NCBI GenBank assembly: GCA_001586965.3
Contig: LUCW03001456.1
Coordinates: 7,501 to 28,864 of the forward strand
DNA: 21,364 bases
DNA from: Sphaeroforma sirkka
Lineage: Eukaryota > Opisthokonta > Ichthyosporea > Ichthyophonida
Reading direction: 5' to 3'
Shown: positions 9,078 to 18,881 of the stretch, piece after piece
Layout: each line of letters starts with the position of its first letter
How positions within the stretch are numbered: position 1 is the stretch's first letter
Notes under the pieces: generated by a model
Databases searched by the model: none
What the model was told of the DNA's origin: nothing
What the model saw: only the letters and a program-made list of their open reading frames with translations
Made by a program: the position numbers and the translations under genes

Positions 9078-10790
9078 TCTTGGACAATATTGATGTGTTA
9101 ATTTCTTTTTTTGTCGTATCTTAGACGTATTTAAATATATTTGTGTTTTTAGTATTTTTAGATATTGTTTGATTTGGTAGACCGTTCGGCTAGACCTGAT
9201 TGAATCCCAAGTGGTCATCGGCCTGTAAGCAACTACGGGCTCTAGACACAGATCTGGTCAATGTTCTTATGGAACGGCATAATCTCCCAAGTATTAAAGG
9301 ACAAGCGAACCTGAAATACGAACACCTCACTCGAGCATTGTCAATTGAATCTCTGAGATTAAATAGATAAGCACTCAGTGACAATCACTGAGATTGACAC
9401 AATTCTCATGATTCATAGTAGTTAAGATTTAGATATAATGTCAATCTATGCTGCGGTGTCGCAATCCATACTCCCTCCTAAATTCTTTTGCTCACATGCT
9501 CACTCGCCGCATGTTCATTTTTTGGTAAGGGTGTCCATATATAGTGATCAATTTTGCAGCTTCATACTCACGTCTTGACTGATTCACAACACTAATAACC
9601 CGCTCGCTTTGCTCGCCCGCAAAAAAGGTTATAGAACCATGTACACATCCTGACTAATTCTCATTATGTAAAATGTCCTGTATTGACATATTCTCGTCAT
9701 ATACCACGTCGCTTGCCCGATTAGAACGGTTTATAGACCCGTGTGCGACTCTGTTGCGTATGGCTTAATTCACGAGCTGATCTTATGGCAAATATTCACA
9801 TTCACACCCCGTGTACCGTTTGCTCGCTTCGCTCGCCCGCTCAAAATAGTCCACTTTTTTATGCTCACTAACAGAACCACCTTTGAGGCTGTTACTTTCA
9901 GTCTCTAATTCACACATCACTAGAATGGTCCACAACATCTACAACCCTAAACTGTCGCTCGCTTCGCTCGCCCGTTGACAACGAAATTTTCATAATACAT
10001 AAACCTGTTCAAATACAAATTCTTCCATGATCCTTTGCACATAAAATAAAATTTGATTGTCCATGCCCTTCCGACATGTCAAGATTTTTTGAACGACAGT
10101 CCCACATACTATTATCGCAAGATTGACTAGACGAAAACGTACATTCATACTCAGGGTTACACTGAACAGGCATTCTGCCGATGTGCTAGTCATATATTCT
10201 ATGCATTCTGAGATGTCAATACCATATGAACGAGATAAAAGCTTGAGTGTATAATGCCGGTGTCTATCAATGTTCAGGAAAAGTAGAACTTGATATTATC
10301 TTCTGGATCCGGGTGGAAACTGCCAACATCGGTTGAAATGGCTATCAGATTATGGTGGATAGTATTTTTGTGCATGCAAACAGTATAGCGACGTGCTGTT
10401 CTGCGACACGTGACCAAACCCCTTCTACAGGTACCTCGAGAACGCCTGAACCACATATGGGACAGTCTAGTATTTGTTTACAAGATTATTGCGGTATTTT
10501 AGTTTGGCCGACAGTCTAATTGTCTGTATCCTGAGTGGGTGGGTGGGTGATTTAAATTTGGGGTTTAGAGTTGTATCTGTATGAGAATATGTTTCGTAGA
10601 ACTTTGTTGCTATCCCTTACTGCGATGTCCCTGGCGGTCCAGGTCTTTACGTCCAATTTTAGGTTCACTATCGTCCTTAATGGGGTGAATTTTTCGAATT
10701 TTTCTTCCTCGTGGGTTCTGCGAGAGTTTCACTATGATATGTAGGGAGTCTGGGGACCCACAGTCCCACAGTCCCACAGTCCCTCATCCG
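9078..10790. other. Intergenic sequence, no gene recognised
   Basis: Apart from the degenerate satellite, I see no coding similarity on either strand. Short minus-strand open frames at 9990-10193 and 10274-10456 have no recognisable motif. Near the right end are a GGGTGGGTGGG run (10537-10547) and three exact CCCACAGT units (10757-10780). Confidence 0.5.
9560..9980. repeat. Degenerate satellite with GCTCGCTTCGCTCGCCCG core
   Basis: The core CGCTCGCTT(C/T)GCTCGCCCG occurs at 9601, 9822 and 9954, with a shortened CGTCGCTTGCCCGA copy at 9707. Spacing is 106-132 bases. Flanks are also related: TATAGA.CC after the core and (T)AATTCAC.... before it. These look like about four old units of a 110-130 bp satellite. 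Confidence 0.6.
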
Positions 10791-10867
10791 CGAAAAATGT
10801 CGTGTCAGCCGTTCGTAACCAACGACTCCTTATCCAATGACTAATAGAAATTGGACATACAAAAATC

Positions 10868-12078
10868 GATCACAACCTCTCTGCCCAGGTCAGTACTCTA
10901 CAGGCCAATCTCAATCAAATTTTGGGACCGGCTCTAACAACCCCGAACAATGATAGGCCCATCTCCAAGGAGCCTTTGACTGATGACCAATGGAAATTAA
11001 CCATACACCAAATGCTCACTAACCTCTCTGCAAAAACAACCAACCTTGAATCCGAACTCCGGGACCTTAAATCTCAAACCCGTACACCTATAGATAAAGA
11101 CACACCCGATACTTTCCGATTTGGCTCCACAAGCCCGCCTGCTCCGCCTGCAAAAAACCGCGGTCACCGGCGCCCAATAGCAGCAGTGAGCCTCCCAGCT
11201 ACCGCTCAAAAGTGAACAAACCTGCAAAACCGAGCCCTAAAAAACGCCCGACTCCACCAGCTTCTCAGTCCCAACCGCAGCCGCCAGTACCCGAACACCT
11301 TTTGACGAAAGTGGTGGGCCGCCCGATGCCTGACAAAACTCTTCATGAAATGAATGACATAACTCCGGTATGGCTCTTCTTCCGAGCAATTTTCCCTAAC
11401 GGCAAGCCCCCATCCCAATCAGTATTTGAAAAATACTGGCATGCCCAACCAGTCCTCAATCGCCACCACTTTCTCTGGTATCTTCCGTCAAAATCGGTAT
11501 CTCAGCCAAATCGCCGTGGAAGCTCCACCAGTTTCATCCGCCTTTGTGTTCCTAGCGACACTGTCGCCCAGGTGAAACGACATGCAGCACTTACGTGGAA
11601 ATGGCAGCTTGATGAAAACATCGACCCCCGCTCCCAACAACATCCCGACGCTACGAAAGCAGCTTTAATCCACTATCTCCGCACCAAGCGGGAGGCCCGC
11701 TGCACACATGAACGTGCGCCAAAAATTCTTGCCCGCAGCATGGATGAACTACTGAGCCCACTTGTCAACTCCACTAACACAGACATACTCCACTCTACCG
11801 CGGATCGTCTTCAGAAGGCTTACCAAGAAAAGCATGATGCAAACCTCTTCTCACCAAACCCGCGAATCCCAGCAAACGCTAAAGAATCAGCGGGTGCGAA
11901 ATCCAGACGACTTCATTTACCAACGATCTTCCCGACACAATCATCCGACACGATGGATAGCAATACGCAACCTCAGCTTTCCACGACAGACTCTTCGACG
12001 ACAGGCAATGATATAAAAATAGCTGACATTGTTAAAGAAGAGAGCCCAGTAGTATTGACCGATGATGAACAATGTTAG
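10868..12078 (+). pseudogene. LINE ORF1 protein (coiled-coil, RNA-binding candidate)
   Basis: The frame open from about 10868 reads DHNLSAQVSTLQANLNQILG and, after 11000, LTNLSAKTTNLESELRDLKS. Both have heptad leucine spacing of a coiled coil, as in LINE ORF1 trimerisation regions. It stops at 11213-11215. The next frame (11212-12078) continues with a basic, Pro-rich linker (KPSPKKRPTPPA) and a 250-residue domain with FFRAIFPNG and HFLWYLPS segments that I do not recognise. The move between frames is -1 near an AAAA at 11208-11211 and is probably an indel. No CCHC knuckle is visible. ORF1 function here is by position and coiled coil only. Confidence 0.6.
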
Positions 12079-12845
12079 GACCAATGAGGATGACGCTCTT
12101 CAACCCACAAGGACTCAACATGGACAACGCAGCACATACAGATAAGTGTTTGAACGTTATATCGATTTTAAGTCAGGTTGATGTTATGTGTGCGGTTGAA
12201 ACCTGGCATAACGCCACATTTCTTAATCATATACGCTCGAACACACGCTATCATATACTACATCACACTGCACGGCATAATATCTTACACCCTTCACGCT
12301 GTGGTATTGGTATCTTTTCCAAGTACCACCCATCGAATTTTCAACTTGTACACTCTTCACCGTACGCGGTGTTCTTTGTGTGCTTTGGCGTTCATATGGC
12401 CGTGTTCTAATTTCCACTCAAATCACTTACTGAAGAAGACGTCAGGCGATACATGAATCCCCCCGAGATCGGCGGTTTCCAACCAGATGTCATGTGGGGA
12501 GATTTCAACTTCAAAGCCCGGAAGTATGGCCACGCATCTACAAATCACGGACTACGTATGAAAACGGTTGAGACTACTCTGCGTAATACGTGGCACTTGG
12601 ACTACCTCTATGCTGGCGGCTCAACTGGTACAGAACATGCGTATCATCGACCTACCACCCCCGCCTCCATCCAAACTTATAAGCTGACGGACTACGGTAT
12701 CTGTGGTGACCACACCTTTGGACTCGATCTCCAGATATTTCCCACGAATCAAATTCATCGGCCCCTACAAATGCCAGTAATGCCGCCCTCTCCGGACCAA
12801 CGTCTCCCCTCTCATGGATATAACCGATATCGCCATCGACTGTAA
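12072..12845 (+). pseudogene. LINE ORF2 N-terminal APE-type endonuclease domain
   Basis: One reading frame runs from ATG 12072 to 12845, interrupted only by TAA at 12408-12410. Visible endonuclease/exonuclease/phosphatase motifs are MTLFNPQGLN (N-terminal Asn), AVETW (metal-binding Glu), GIGIFSK, MWGDFNFK (Asp/Asn pair), LDYLYAGG and ICGDHTFGL (the SDH-type catalytic Asp-His). The enzyme would nick target DNA for target-primed reverse transcription. Its start codon overlaps the ORF1 stop (ATGTTAG, 12072-12078). Confidence 0.8.
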
Positions 12846-14250
12846 CACCTACGCAACAAATCTCGCGCGCGACTATTCCAAGCCGAAATCCGGGCGCATC
12901 AGAACCTGCTACGGTCGTATCTCACTTTACATGGACCAGTGAAAGACTGCTACGGATTCTCGACCGCATCTGGCGCTGTGCCACTAACCCACAAATCTTT
13001 GGAGGGTTCTATTATGACTTAAACAGACCCTGGGTTCAGCGGCTGCCAAACCACTCATTCCGCCCACGTCTAACCGCCCAAAGCAATGCTCAAATGTTTA
13101 AAGATATTGCGTACCAACGACGGTCTCCGCGCCAACCCTGCATACCGGGTACCGATGATACAGGCGCTACCCTTGCTGGCTACTTTGAGGCCCTATTTAA
13201 CTCTACAAACCCGTATGTGGTTCCACCGGATACCGAACCCTCTCCTGATGTCACTTCCACCATACGCCCCGACGATGTAATGGAGGCAATACTACGCTAT
13301 CCCAATAAGGGACCTGGCCCCGACGGAATCCACATCCTTCTCCTGAAGGCCGCAGTGGAGCGCTCTACCGAACGCCGGACATTAGGACGCCCCGACGCCA
13401 ATAGCCCACTGATTAGACTCCTTGCCGAAGCATTCACTGAGCTACTGTAGGCGGGTACCTTCCCTGCAGTCCTAAACTGCAGCCTCCTGACAGCACACCC
13501 AAAGAAAGCCGATGCAGATATTACCTCCCCCGCCAACTTCCGCCCCATCACGCTTACGCAAATAGTCAGACGCATCTTTGAAAAGTGTTTTTCTTAATTT
13601 GATTAAGAGCCACCCCGGCTCTGCTACCCATGCTACCCAAGCTGGCTTCAAATCACAGTACTCCTGTCATACCCAAGCACTTGCCGTCATGGAATCTGAG
13701 ACACAGTCAGAAGAGGAGTGGAACGACGTCTGTCTGGACATAACCAAGGCATACGACAAGGTCGCTCTCCCACGCCTATGGGTACTTCTGCGCCACGCTG
13801 GAATGCCCGAAAACTGGATCAACTGCCACCGCGCGCTGTTTGGGAGGGTCCGTTTCCGAGTGACATACCGCAGCACGCTCTCGACTTTCTATACCATAAA
13901 AGGAATGGCATCCTGCAAGGCTCAATCGTCGGCCCGCAGCTCATTATTATAAACATGGATTTCTTAGCTGTCACGCTAGCACAATTTCGGCCCAAGCTCC
14001 TCCGCTCTTACTTATTTGTTGATGAAACATGGATCCAAGCCCCTCGATCGGTTTCGCTCTAGCCCTTCTTAGATGACATTGATGCGTGGGGACGCAAATC
14101 TGGCCTCGAACAGGGTGTCATTAAACCCCGAGTACGATCTACCGACTTGCGACACGCGGCGCCAACCCTCCGTATAAATGGTGATCTTATCACGCCGACG
14201 CTTGCAGACGCACCTTGGAACACACGTTACCTTCCCCTGAAGATGGCGCC
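12846..14250 (+). pseudogene. LINE ORF2 reverse transcriptase domain, frameshifted and truncated
   Basis: RT motifs are spread over three frames. NKGPGPDGIH (about 13305-13335) is the start of the fingers. FRPITLTQIVRRIFEK follows a TAG at 13448-13450. QAGFKSQYS.H and LDITKAYDKV carry the first catalytic Asp (13737-13739). GILQGSIVGPQL is followed by YLFVDE (14012-14026) at the F/Y-x-D-D position. The second Asp of that box is Glu here, so this copy is probably catalytically dead. The region 12846-13090 between endonuclease and RT has no intact frame. The domain order is that of a LINE and not of the gypsy RT further right. Confidence 0.8.
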
Positions 14251-14762
14251 TGTAGAAATACGGCTTCCGGTCAGTCTAAAATATCAAGATCAATTGAGAT
14301 AATACATTGGTTTTTTATTTGTATTTTAAATAATTTAGTACAAGCTCTTTTTCCAATATTTCCAAAGTGTTCTAAATTCACTTTGATGGCTCCAATAGCC
14401 TGAGTATTTGGTATGACTCATCTACTTGGACCTATTTGAGACATTAGTAGATGTAGGATATTATAAACTAAATTTTATAATCTCCGAACTACTACTTATA
14501 GATTTTGGTCCTCCCGCCAATCTCAAAATCCAATAAGTCTTTTTTTTTTTTTTTTTAACTTTTCTTCAGATGGAACTTTATTTATATCAGCTAATGTATT
14601 AACGTGACTTACGTTATTATGTCTATTTACAAATTAGGCAAGTGGTCATGAACACTTAGTACTTCTAGTGAAAATTATTCAATAAAGAACAGCTAGAGGT
14701 ACGCCCTGTGTGATCGAGGATATTTAGGCTCTTAACAAGAGGCGGTCCCGATCATTCTTACA
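14251..14762 (+). repeat. 5' LTR (right end inferred)
   Basis: The start is fixed by the shared TGTAGAAATACGG. The end is inferred from a near-complementary terminus TTCTTACA at 14755-14762, against TGTAGAA at the start, giving about 512 bp. It contains a 17-T run (14540-14556) and AATAAA at 14681-14686, suitable as the polyadenylation signal. No canonical TGG-starting primer site follows; CAAGCTACCACTGCTAAATC (14763-14782) is complementary to a tRNA D-arm-like string. The leader up to 14928 has no other feature I recognise. Confidence 0.6.
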
Positions 14763-14928
14763 CAAGCTACCACTGCTAAATCCTAACTGACTAAATTGTA
14801 TTTTAGTTTAATATAGTTTGAAATCTAGTAATTTCCATCGAAGTTTACATATTTTTCAGTTATCTAGTAGTTACAGTAGTGTACTGCTTCTAGACTGTCT
14901 AACATCGATTTACTATCCAGCAAATACT

Positions 14929-16965
14929 ATGGCTAAGGGTACTTCTAAAGGCAAGGGAGCCGCTAGCTCTAAGCCTGCTAAGCCTGCCGAGGTTCCTGAG
15001 GTCCCTGTGGAAACACCTAGCCTGTCTGGAGTTGAGCCTGCCGAGGATACTGTTGGGGAAGCAAATTCTGAGGTTGGTACAGAGGATTATTCTGAGGATG
15101 ACTCGTCGGATCCTAAAGCCTTGGAAGAAGAGGTATCTACTACCGCGGAAAGGCTCGCCAGCGTCCGTGTATCACCTAGGAGTGAAGCTCAGGACCCCAG
15201 CTTGCCCCCCTGACCACGTGCCGTCAAATATTGGGGATAAACGTCGAAAGGCTGGAAAATTCGTGGATACGAATGTCGGGGGGCATTATAACTCCACATC
15301 TAAAGGACACTCCAGCACAAATCCGGAGTGAAAAGGAAGTATTGGACCTGTCCGAAAATTTCGGTTTCGCCATCGATGGAGAAGCCATTCCATTCAGCTC
15401 AAATCTTGGGGCCGAAGCTGAGAACGCCATAACTCGACAACGAGTGGTTGGATCCTCTCAATCTCGACGCCAATTGAACCGCACTGAAGCGCTCTTGAAG
15501 GAGCTAGCGGCAGCAGCAGTTGTGGACCCCTCTATCGTGTCCCACTTGGCTGATATTCTTCCTATACCGAAGAAGAAGAAAAATTTCTGGCCGAGTTTCG
15601 AACCCGAGACCTACTGGTTTACCAGCCAGTATGTTTACCACTAAGCCAGTTACCACTGGCGAGAGAAAAATATTTCAAAATTTAATCTCTATAGCTCTGA
15701 TGCTACCATTGACCATCCTCTTGACAAACCTAACCCTGTCAGAGGATATGATCGTATGGAACTCGATGAGGCTTACCATCCTCGTAATATCGACCCTCAT
15801 TTGCCAACTAACCCTGGTAATCACGATTTTGGCAATCGCTACACCAGTACCTCGTTAGAGAGTTCCCGCTCTAATCCTGAGGATGAGGAAGTGAGAACCA
15901 GACATACTCGTCTCAGGCTATTACGCTCTGGTATGCAAGTCCTTGAGGACCATCTATTGAATGACTCTGACCTTGACGATAGGAAAGCGGATAACATTCG
16001 CTATCTAATCGATAACAAGAGAAAGGAAATAGACACCATCTTGGCACTAGCAGCCCGTAGCACTGAGCATGAGCCTCGTGAACACTTAGAACCAAGCTTT
16101 ATAAAGCAGCTAGGTAACGCGCAGGCTGAGGTCGATTTCTCTACTAATGAGAGTACAGTGGAGACACTGAAGGCCTTCGACCAACTTAAGGAGTCTGCCA
16201 GCCTTAAGGATAAGCAGATGATGAATGCCTTTATTCATTTCTGTGAGCCAGGTGAATGGCGAACTATCTTGAAGGCTCATGAGCCCAACTGGAAAGCCCT
16301 ACCCTGGCACCAGTTGCGTGATAATATACTTAACACCTTTTTTGAAGATGCACGTGACCGTGAACTTCTAGAGTCTCGCAAGTTCTTTGCGAACGATACC
16401 ACTATTCGAGGTGCTCTAGCTCATATGACACATATGAATACTCGGATGGGTGGTCGTACCTATACTGGCGAATATTTATTAATTTGTCAGATGATGGAGA
16501 CTCTGGGAGCTAACCTCTTTAAGAAAGTCAATGATGACATCATCGCCTATGGTGATTTGCGATCTATGCCTTGGTCTGTCTTTGAGAAGATAGTACACAA
16601 GCATACCAATTCCTCTACTAGAGTACTTAGTACCACGAGCTACACCCAGCCCACTAAGCGAAACGCAGTAGAGACTAATACTGCGCGTAGTACTAAAAAA
16701 ACCTCGCACTACTACTGGAGGGGGTACTGGCTCTACTTCTACCGAACCGAAAGGTGATAAGAAGGTGAGAGCGCCTTGCAAGAAGTGTGGTTACAACCTC
16801 ACAAAACGTAATGGCAAGTGGAATGGTAGACACGACCCTGTTAAGTGTGCACCAGGCAAGCCAGATTTTGGACACTATATGAAAGAGTGTGCTACTTGCA
16901 AGGGTACTAACGGTTGGCACAAAGAGGATTGCAGGGACTTACCGGACGTCCAAGTTAAGCACTGA
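14929..16965 (+). pseudogene. gag: gag polyprotein (broken) with C-terminal zinc knuckles
   Basis: The start ATG at 14929 opens MAKGTSKGKGAASSKPAKPA, a basic N terminus followed by an acidic stretch. The frame shifts at a C6 run (15205-15210). It continues through RRQLNRTEALLKELAAAAVV and, after the tRNA-like insertion, from about 15672 to 16700 as a helical capsid-like region (for example NAFIHFCEPGEWR). A second shift at an A7 run (16695-16701) restores the original frame. That frame gives a GGGTGSTSTEPKGDKK linker and two knuckle-like motifs: CX2CX14HX4C from 16778 and CX2CX6HX3C near 16891-16935. These bind RNA in nucleocapsids. TGA at 16963-16965 ends it. Breaks are a TAA at 15642 and the two homopolymer shifts. 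Confidence 0.75.
15585..15663 (-). tRNA. Degenerate tRNA-like insertion in gag (antisense)
   Basis: Read on the minus strand, this has a Pol III A-box match TGGCTTAGTGG and a B-box-like GGTTCGAAAC. It also has an anticodon-like arm TACTGG-CTGGTAAA-CCAGTA and a T arm TCGGG-TTCGAAA-CTCGG that pairs with wobbles. The loop CTGGTAA would give anticodon GGT (Thr), but the loop is one base too long and the acceptor stem does not pair. TTTTT follows immediately downstream on that strand. AGAAAAAT flanks it on both sides (15577-15584 and 15664-15671), so it looks inserted. Insert plus one repeat is 87 bases, which preserves the gag frame but adds an in-frame TAA (15642-15644). Best read as a tRNA-derived SINE-like or pseudo-tRNA piece. 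Confidence 0.55.
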
Positions 16966-17438
16966 CAGTACCATATGTGCGCACTAGAGCAAGATTATGA
17001 GAAAATGTTCAATAAAATCTATACCAAAGGAGATGAACGTATCTTTCAAACAGTTTTCGTAAATGGAGAAAAAAAGTTATGGCACTATTTGATCCAGGGG
17101 CTGAAGTCTCTGCTATCTCATGCCGAGTAGCCTACGCTACAGATATGGCTGTCCATAACGAAACAACTGATTTAATCTTGGGAAATGGCAAAGTAACTAC
17201 TTGCAAACAAGCCATTGACTATGCACACATAATGCTGTCAGATAGAGGAGAAGTGAAGACTCACCTAATCGTTACTGACATGTCTCAGAAATACGATTTA
17301 ATTATAGGTATGACTGATCTTCTCAGTTTAGGTATAACACTCACTGGTCTGCCTAATGGGCTAGACCCGAATAAAGATCAGTCAGGTGATAATATGTTAA
17401 AGATACCTAAACCTCCGAAGGTGAAGCAAAGGATATGA
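16966..17438 (+). pseudogene. pro: Retroviral-type aspartic protease domain
   Basis: After the gag TGA the same frame stays open (CALEQDYEKMFNKIYTKGDE). It then passes by a -1 step at A_AAA_AAG (17070-17076) into ALFDPGAEVSAIS (active site at 17091-17099). The family motif is D-T/S-G; here it is D-P-G, which would be unusual for an active enzyme. The downstream LIIGMTDLLSLGI matches the conserved I(I/L)G...L stretch. The frame ends at 17436-17438. The protease would process Gag and Pol. Confidence 0.75.
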
Positions 17439-18221
17439 TTCCGCACTTCACCGATATAATTATGGACTTAATTATACAAAACAGGAAGATTGCAATAACT
17501 GACTGGTGTATGTTTAAGTTCTCTAATGGGTACGTTAGAGACTTGACTTAACAAACGTCGACTTCTCCAAGTTAAAGTGTCCTTCACATAACTACGTGAG
17601 TTGGAGACACAAAGACGTTGTCAAAACCCAAATCGAAGATTGGTTAAAACAGGGTCTAATTGAAATCAATTATGATGCAACCCCAGTTAACTTAGCTCTC
17701 TTAGCGGTCGATCAATATAAATCTGATGGAACGTTTAGTAAAACAAGAGTAGTACTAGACCTGTCGCCAATCAACAAACTAATTCCGCAACATAGTTTTC
17801 CCTTACCTAAGATAAGCGAGATACTACGCAAAATGGAGGTGCGACTATCTTTTCCAAGATAGACTTAAAAGCTGCATTCCATCAACTACAAATATATCAG
17901 CCTCATAGGAAATACTTTTCCTTTACTTGGCAAGGTAAGAAGTACCAGTTTAAAGGTGCACCTGAAGGCTTACACATGTTACCTTCTTTCTTCCAACAAG
18001 TTATGATGGAACTATTTGCGGACCTGTCGTATAACGTATCAGTCTATTTAGATGATATAGTTATCTTTACAAAGACAGCACATGAACATGCTAAACTCGT
18101 TAAAGAAGTCTTAAAGCGACTTAATCATGCTAAACTTAAGATTAACGAAGACAAGTGTTCTTTTGCTAAAGATACTATACACTTACTTGGCTACAAAGTA
18201 TCTGCAGCAGGGGGTAGAAAT
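17439..18221 (+). pseudogene. pol: Ty3/gypsy reverse transcriptase domain
   Basis: The N-terminal part in one frame has QIEDWLKQGLIE and TRVVLDLSPINKLIPQHSFP. After a shift near 17835 the frame reads IFSKIDLKAAFHQLQI, with the first catalytic Asp at 17862-17864. It continues with PEGLHMLPSFFQQVM and SVYLDDIVIF, where the YLDD box lies at 18045-18056, then LKINEDKCSFAK. All three catalytic aspartates are present. The frame breaks again at a G5 run (18209-18213). Two further shifts (about 17420 and 17545) join it to the protease region. The protein would copy element RNA into DNA. The motif set is gypsy-type. Confidence 0.88.
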
Positions 18222-18881
18222 TGATCCTGGCAAGAAACAGTTTCTGTTGGATTTATCAACACCAATTACTGGAAGAGATGTGAACTCTGTGTGTGGGTTT
18301 GTTAACTTCTTCTCGGATTCGGTACCGCATCTTTCTCATTACTTAAAGCCTTTCAGTCACCTACGGCTGCACAAAGGACATTTGGGAAAGCTTTGGACTA
18401 AAGAATGTGATGATGCATTTAAACTAGTCAAAAGTAAAGTAATGGACGCACCCATCATGCAGTACCCTGTGGATGGTGTCCCATTCCAAGTAGCAACCGA
18501 CGCTTCAGATCGAGCGGTAGGTGGAGTGCTTTACCAAACGATAAATGGTAAACCGCGCTACATACAATTCTTTGGCAAAGTTATAATAAGAGTCAACGGA
18601 ATTACCCTACCGTTAAACAAGAGCTCCTTGCTATAGTTACTGCGCTAAGACAGTTTAAAGACTACCTTTATGGAAGTTACTTTACTGTCGCCTGTGATCA
18701 AAAGTCTTTAACATACTTAAAAGATATGAACCCTGATTCACAGTTGGTGAGCCGCTGGCATGACATTATTGCCAAGTTTGCTTTTAATATAACACACATA
18801 CCAGGAATACATAACCGTCTTCCTGACATGCTCTCTCGACTTGTGCCCGACTACCAGAAAACAGTCAAGGAGTTTTATTAG
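18222..18881 (+). pseudogene. pol: RNase H domain of the LTR element
   Basis: The connection region starts VEIDPGKKQFLLDL and has SVCGFVNFFSDSV. RNase H residues are visible as ATDASDRAVGG (Asp at 18499-18501), KQELLAIV (Glu), TVACDQKSL (Asp) and NRLPDMLSR (Asp). One base is missing near 18578, moving the frame before the Glu. The stop TAG is at 18879-18881, and the next domain overlaps it in another frame. The domain removes RNA from the RNA-DNA hybrid. Confidence 0.85.

Larger units (their letters stand above)
10790..14250 (+). mobile_element. Decayed non-LTR retrotransposon (LINE), interrupted at its 3' side
   Basis: The order is coiled-coil ORF1, APE-type endonuclease and reverse transcriptase, all on the + strand. 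This is the standard plan of an APE-encoding LINE. The element is broken by several stops and frameshifts. It is severed just after the region following the RT core (ADAPWNTRYLPLKM, near 14206-14247), where the LTR element begins at 14251. The LINE 3' end and tail are therefore expected to the right of the window. The left boundary is not defined; I place it near the first ORF1-like coding. Confidence 0.8.

Noticed and set aside
9990..10456. Minus-strand open frames of 67 and 60 codons
   Set aside because: Short, without motif, neighbour or splice support; expected by chance.
15032..15331. Alternative-frame open frame of 99 codons in gag, ending in DKRRKAGKFVDTNVGG
   Set aside because: It overlaps the main gag frame and does not connect to downstream gag. 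It may include a few true codons between two indels but is not a separate gene.
16479..16920. Minus-strand open frames of 100 and 75 codons opposite gag
   Set aside because: They are antisense shadows of the capsid and nucleocapsid coding region without recognisable motifs.
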